DNA of 64,000 nucleotides from Bifidobacterium breve (GTDB taxonomy: Bacteria > Actinomycetota > Actinomycetes > Nanopelagicales > Nanopelagicaceae). Numbering within the stretch: position 1 is the stretch's first letter; each line of letters starts with the position of its first letter. Location of the stretch: positions 62,001 through 126,000 of the forward strand of contig CAMDBB010000004.1 in the NCBI GenBank assembly GCA_945889195.1. Reading direction: 5' to 3'. A program made the position numbers and the translations under genes. The notes beneath the pieces are model-generated. The model did not search any database. It was given only the letters and a program-made list of their open reading frames with translations, and was not told where the DNA came from. Below, piece after piece: positions 60,234-64,000 of this stretch.

Positions 60234-63077
60234 ATGTCAGACACGGTCATCAATCGACCATCTTCGAAAGTTAAGGGCGGAAAGGCTCTTACTGTCGAAC
60301 GTATCTACACAACAGAAGGCGTACATCCATATGACACAGTCACATGGGATCGTCGCGATGTTGTCCAACAGAATTGGAAGACAGGCGAAGTTGTTTTCGA
60401 ACAACGCGGCGTTGAATTTCCTGACTTTTGGTCAGTAAATGCTTCAACGATCGTAACCACCAAGTACTTCCGTGGCGCTGTAGGCGCCGAAAACCGCGAA
60501 TGGTCTCTTAAGCAGGTCATTGATCGCGTAGTGCTTACCTACACAAAGGCAGGACGCGAGTTCGGTTACTTTGCAACTGAAAAAGATGCAACTATCTTCG
60601 AACACGAATTAACACACATGCTTATGCACCAAATCTTCTCATTCAACTCCCCAGTCTGGTTTAACGTAGGTACAGCTGCCCCACAGCAGGTATCAGCATG
60701 TTTTATCTTGTCAGTAGATGACACAATGGAATCAATTCTTAATTGGTACCGCGAAGAAGGAATGATCTTTAAGGGCGGATCTGGTGCCGGCCTTAACTTG
60801 TCACGTATCCGTTCTTCAAAGGAACTTCTCAAATCAGGTGGAACAGCATCAGGCCCAGTTTCATTTATGCGCGGCGCAGATGCATCAGCCGGAACAATCA
60901 AGTCAGGTGGCGCAACCCGTCGCGCTGCAAAGATGGTTGTTCTCGATGTTGATCACCCAGATATCGAAGAATTCATTGAAACAAAGGTCTCTGAAGAGCA
61001 GAAGATTCGTGCACTCCGCGATGCTGGCTTCGATATGGACCTTGGTGGAAAAGACATCATCTCTGTTCAGTACCAGAACGCAAATAACTCAGTTCGCGTC
61101 AGCGATGAATTCATGCGCGCATACGAAGGTGGAACAGAGTTTGGTTTGAAGGCTCGCGCAACTGGCGAAGTCATCGAGACAACAGATGCACGCAAGCTCT
61201 TCCGCAAGATGGCAGAAGCTGCATGGGCATGTGCTGATCCTGGAATCCAGTACGACGACACCATCAACGATTGGCACACCAATCCTGAGACAGGTCGCAT
61301 CAACGCATCAAACCCTTGCTCTGAATACATGTCACTAGATAACTCATCTTGTAACTTGGCTTCTCTTAACTTGATGAAGTTCCTCAAGGCAGATGGATCA
61401 TTCGATGCAAAGACATTCGGCAAGGCTGCTGAAATGATCATCACTGCAATGGATATCTCAATCTGCTTCGCAGACTTCCCAACAGAGGCGATTGGCGAGA
61501 CAACTCGTGCATACCGTCAGCTCGGAATCGGTTACGCAAACCTCGGTGCGCTTCTTATGGCATCAGGTCTTGCATACGATTCAGATGGTGGCCGCGCAGT
61601 AGCTGGTGCAATCACATCTCTTATGACAGGTATTACTTACAAGCGCTCAGCAGAACTCGCTGGCATTGTTGGTCCATACGATGGCTTCGCACGTAACGCA
61701 TCTGCTCACGCACGCGTTATGCGCAAGCATGCAGCTGCTTCATCTGCCGCAAAGCACGAGACCACACTCGATATCGATGTATGGGCTGAAGCAAATAAGG
61801 CTTGGGATGCATGTCTATCAACAGGAGATAAGAACGGATGGCGCAATGCGCAGATCTCAGTTCTTGCTCCAACCGGAACAATCGGTTTGATGATGGATTG
61901 CGATACAACAGGTATCGAACCTGACTTCTCATTGGTCAAGTTCAAGAAGCTTGTTGGTGGCGGTTCAATGCAGATCGTGAACCAGACAGTCCCACAGGCA
62001 CTTCGTAAGCTCGGATACACCGAAGAGACCATCGAAGCGATTGTTGAATTTATCGCAGCAAATGGACACGTCATCGATGCTCCAGGACTTAAGACAGAGC
62101 ACTACGACGTCTTCGACTGCGCACTTGGTGCACGTTCAATCGCACCTATGGGCCACGTCCGCATGATGGCTGCATGCCAGCCATTCCTATCGGGCGCAAT
62201 CTCAAAGACAGTTAACCTCCCAGAGGATGCAACTGTTGAAGAGGTTGAAGAGGTTTACTACGAAGGTTGGAAGCTCGGACTCAAGGCGCTCGCTGTCTAC
62301 CGCGATAACTGCAAGGTCGGTCAGCCACTTTCAGATGGCAAGGCTAAGAAGAAGGACGCTGTTGTTGAAGAAGTTGCAGCAGAGCCAGTACGTAAGCGCC
62401 TTCCAAAGTCACGTCCATCAACAACTACATCATTCTCAGTCGGAGGCGCAGAGGGTTACATGACCGCTGGCGCATACGCTGATGGTGCGCTCGGTGAAGT
62501 CTTCTTGAAGCTCGGTAAGCAGGGTTCAACGTTGGCCGGTGTGATGGATGCATTCTCAATCGCAGTCTCAATCGGTCTCCAGTACGGCGTACCGCTACAG
62601 ACATTCGTTGAGAAGTTCACCAACCTTCGCTTCGAACCAGCAGGTATGACAGATGATCAAGATATCCGCATGGCACAGTCCATGATGGATTACATCTTCC
62701 GTCGCCTTGCACTCGATTACCTACCATTTGAAGAGCGTGCAGCACTCGGTCTCTACACAGCGGCAGAGCGCGCAGCAGCACTTGATAATGGCGGCGAATA
62801 TCGCGAACTCGCAAAGGAAACCGATACCCCAAAAGCGGGTGCGGTTGCGGCGGCTCCTGCGGCTGTAAAAGCTGAAGCGCCAAAACCGGTTGCAGTAAAG
62901 ATTGAGGCAGCACCTGCTGCTCCACTTGCTTCAACAATCGGTTCATCATCTGATCTCCTAGAATCAATGGGAATCAAATCTGATGCGCCACTTTGTATGA
63001 CCTGCGGCGTGAAGATGCGCATGTCAGGTGCATGCTTTGTATGCGAAGGTTGTGGCAACACATCCGGTTGCAGTTAA
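60234..63077 (+). CDS. nrdJ: Vitamin B12-dependent ribonucleotide reductase (class II)
   Basis: 947 residues. Motifs: 'FNSPVWFNVG' near residue 140, 'GGSGAGLNLSRIRSSKE', the active-site 'NPCSEYMSLDNSSCNLASLN', 'APTGTIGLMMDCDTTGIEPDFSL' (in pieces) and the C-terminal redox tail 'CMTCGVKMRMSGACFVCEGCG' (CxxC pairs) that re-reduces the active site. Class II uses adenosylcobalamin and needs no oxygen, so the cell depends on B12. An Ala/Pro/Lys-rich linker (~860-910) joins the catalytic part to the tail. Ends at a strong terminator. Confidence 0.97.
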   Translation: MSDTVINRPSSKVKGGKALTVERIYTTEGVHPYDTVTWDRRDVVQQNWKTGEVVFEQRGVEFPDFWSVNASTIVTTKYFRGAVGAENREWSLKQVIDRVVLTYTKAGREFGYFATEKDATIFEHELTHMLMHQIFSFNSPVWFNVGTAAPQQVSACFILSVDDTMESILNWYREEGMIFKGGSGAGLNLSRIRSSKELLKSGGTASGPVSFMRGADASAGTIKSGGATRRAAKMVVLDVDHPDIEEFIETKVSEEQKIRALRDAGFDMDLGGKDIISVQYQNANNSVRVSDEFMRAYEGGTEFGLKARATGEVIETTDARKLFRKMAEAAWACADPGIQYDDTINDWHTNPETGRINASNPCSEYMSLDNSSCNLASLNLMKFLKADGSFDAKTFGKAAEMIITAMDISICFADFPTEAIGETTRAYRQLGIGYANLGALLMASGLAYDSDGGRAVAGAITSLMTGITYKRSAELAGIVGPYDGFARNASAHARVMRKHAAASSAAKHETTLDIDVWAEANKAWDACLSTGDKNGWRNAQISVLAPTGTIGLMMDCDTTGIEPDFSLVKFKKLVGGGSMQIVNQTVPQALRKLGYTEETIEAIVEFIAANGHVIDAPGLKTEHYDVFDCALGARSIAPMGHVRMMAACQPFLSGAISKTVNLPEDATVEEVEEVYYEGWKLGLKALAVYRDNCKVGQPLSDGKAKKKDAVVEEVAAEPVRKRLPKSRPSTTTSFSVGGAEGYMTAGAYADGALGEVFLKLGKQGSTLAGVMDAFSIAVSIGLQYGVPLQTFVEKFTNLRFEPAGMTDDQDIRMAQSMMDYIFRRLALDYLPFEERAALGLYTAAERAAALDNGGEYRELAKETDTPKAGAVAAAPAAVKAEAPKPVAVKIEAAPAAPLASTIGSSSDLLESMGIKSDAPLCMTCGVKMRMSGACFVCEGCGNTSGCS

Positions 63078-63099
63078 TACTTATCCATACCCCGTAAGA

Positions 63100-63131
63100 A
63101 AAGCCCGCCGATTAAACCCGGCGGGCTTTCT
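63100..63131 (+). terminator. Rho-independent terminator after nrdJ
   Basis: AAAGCCCGCCG pairs perfectly with CGGCGGGCTTT over an 8-base loop, followed by TCTGCTTT. Confidence 0.85.
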
Positions 63132-63291
63132 GCTTTCTATGGGGCTAGCACTCAATACAAGGTAATTCAGTGGGTGCACATGTGATTCTCAGCAAGCATC
63201 AATTAAACACTCAACTTTAAGGGGCAATGTGTGCAGTGAAAGGAAAAGGATTCACAGTGAATCTCTTAAATACCTTTCAGAGGATGTAAAA

Positions 63292-63813
63292 ATGTTAAAG
63301 CAGAAGAAAGTTTCAATCGTAGTTGTTTCCGCTCTCTTTGGAGCGCTTGCGCTAGCACCCGGAGCATCAGCTGCCGTGACTTCTCGCCCAACAACTGCAC
63401 AGAAGCTTCAACTTCAGTATTTGGTTGAGGAAGAGAAACTGGCGCGCGATGTATACACATTCTTGGCTGAGAATGTAACCTCACAGAAGTTTGCCAATAT
63501 TGCCAAATCAGAGCAGACTCATATGGATAATGTGGCTGTAATCCTAAAGACTTACAACTTCTTCAATCCAACTCTGACACGTGCAGCAGGAGTGTTTAGA
63601 GATAAGGAACTTCAGGCTCTATATACCGAACTCACAACTCAAGGTTCTGCTGGAGTTTTGGAAGCGTTCGAGGTGGGAGTTGCAATTGAAGAACTTGACA
63701 TTAAAGATCTAGAAAAGTATCTAAAGTCCAATTCAATGCCAGCGGATATGCGCCTCATGATGGAGCGCTTACTCAAGGCCTCATATAACCACTTGGCCGC
63801 CTTCCAGCGTTAA
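63292..63813 (+). CDS. Secreted DUF2202 ferritin-like protein
   Basis: 173 residues from the ATG at 63292, with AGAGGATG upstream; the longer frame to 63229 lacks a signal peptide. Signal MLKQKKVSIVVVSALFGALALAPGASA. The mature part has the ferritin-like helix blocks 'LVEEEKLARDVYTFLAE' and 'EQTHMDNVAVILKTY', then 'FEVGVAIEELDIKDLEKYL', i.e. ExxxxRD...ExxH...ExxE-type metal ligands of DUF2202. Possible di-iron protein outside the cell; role unknown. Confidence 0.85.
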   Translation: MLKQKKVSIVVVSALFGALALAPGASAAVTSRPTTAQKLQLQYLVEEEKLARDVYTFLAENVTSQKFANIAKSEQTHMDNVAVILKTYNFFNPTLTRAAGVFRDKELQALYTELTTQGSAGVLEAFEVGVAIEELDIKDLEKYLKSNSMPADMRLMMERLLKASYNHLAAFQR

Positions 63814-63834
63814 AGGAAGTTACGTTGAGTAGTT

Positions 63835-63868
63835 AAATCCCTCGACTTGGTTACAGGTCGGGGGATTT
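63835..63868 (+). terminator. Terminator after the DUF2202 gene
   Basis: AAATCCCTCGAC pairs with GTCGGGGGATTT (one T-G) around the AACC-type loop, with a short T-rich tail. Confidence 0.7.
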
Positions 63869-63916
63869 CCTCATTTCTCAAGGAGATTGGACTCGTAGTA
63901 GACTGGCGACGTTGTT

Positions 63917-64000
63917 ATCGGGGTCGATGTAATTTCGAACCGGCGGTTATAGTCCGCGACCCGCACATATCCAATGGGCGGTTGACTCAGTGAAACTCTG
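63917..64000 (+). ncRNA. FMN riboswitch (RFN element), cut by window end
   Basis: The run has the RFN signature parts: GGGTCGATGTAATTTCGAACC hairpin (P2), GGCGGTTATAGTCCGCGACCCGC (P3 region, in pieces), and GGTTGACTCAGTGAAACTC (start of P6). The conserved blocks ACCGGCGGT, AGTCCGCGA and the GTGAAA loop match. The closing P1 strand lies beyond the window. A riboflavin biosynthesis or transport gene should follow on the plus strand. Confidence 0.88.

Noticed and set aside
1-64000. CRISPR array
   Set aside because: No regularly spaced short repeats were seen on either strand.

Overview
The window looks like a chromosomal segment of a small-genome, moderate-GC actinobacterium, probably a freshwater acI type (Nanopelagicales, Planktophila-like). 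The pointers are actinobacterial-type LexA boxes, a metallophosphoesterase of a family I know only from Actinobacteria, secreted proteins with a Cys-rich N-terminal motif, a B12-dependent ribonucleotide reductase with NrdR, and very tight gene packing. The lineage is inferred from gene content; no rRNA is present.

Layout. 1-7600: housekeeping and redox genes (cytochrome b5-like and Rieske-like exported proteins, SDR, Old Yellow Enzyme, Fpg/MutM) and a sugar-dehydrogenase-like gene cut by one in-frame TGA. 7742-13190: a five-gene ABC importer operon ending in a metallophosphoesterase, probably for a phosphorylated organic compound. 13258-19613: CBS protein, membrane serine protease, two odd tRNA genes, a convergent pair of secreted zinc-metallopeptidase-like proteins and small proteins. 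19910-28260: an AT-richer accessory block with a defence-like module (GHKL/MORC-type ATPase, unknown protein, PLD-SNF2 helicase fusion, unknown possible nuclease, and a C5-cytosine methyltransferase on the other strand). 28321-30666: membrane proteins and a DUF4236/TPR protein.

31167-53190 is the most striking part. It is a 22-kb catabolic island bracketed by 28-bp direct repeats (27/28 identical) that duplicate the last codons of a 49-residue CDGSH-like gene not otherwise obvious. It carries an IclR regulator, a sugar-type ABC importer without its ATPase, and about a dozen enzymes (amidohydrolases, D-aminoacylase, three PLP enzymes acting on D-amino-acid-like substrates, two RidA proteins, SMP-30 lactonase, DapA-like lyase, two oxidoreductases, acyl-CoA ligase), and ends with pyruvate phosphate dikinase. 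Three near-identical palindromes (GTTCA-N6-TGAAC type) sit in exactly the three divergent promoter regions of the island and are probably IclR-family operators. I infer a regulon that imports and degrades an acylated, D-configured amino-acid or amino-sugar-acid compound down to pyruvate, which PPDK lifts to PEP.

53234-64000: core genes again: PsiE-like protein, a 7-repeat Ig-like surface protein, Gfo/Idh oxidoreductase, lexA divergent from a LysM protein with two LexA boxes between them, nrdR-nrdJ with two NrdR boxes 31 bp apart, a DUF2202 protein, and the first part of an FMN riboswitch running off the right edge. Start codons were moved from the longest-ORF position where a ribosome site or an upstream operator argued for it. 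Family assignments are by motif recognition only; no database search was run.
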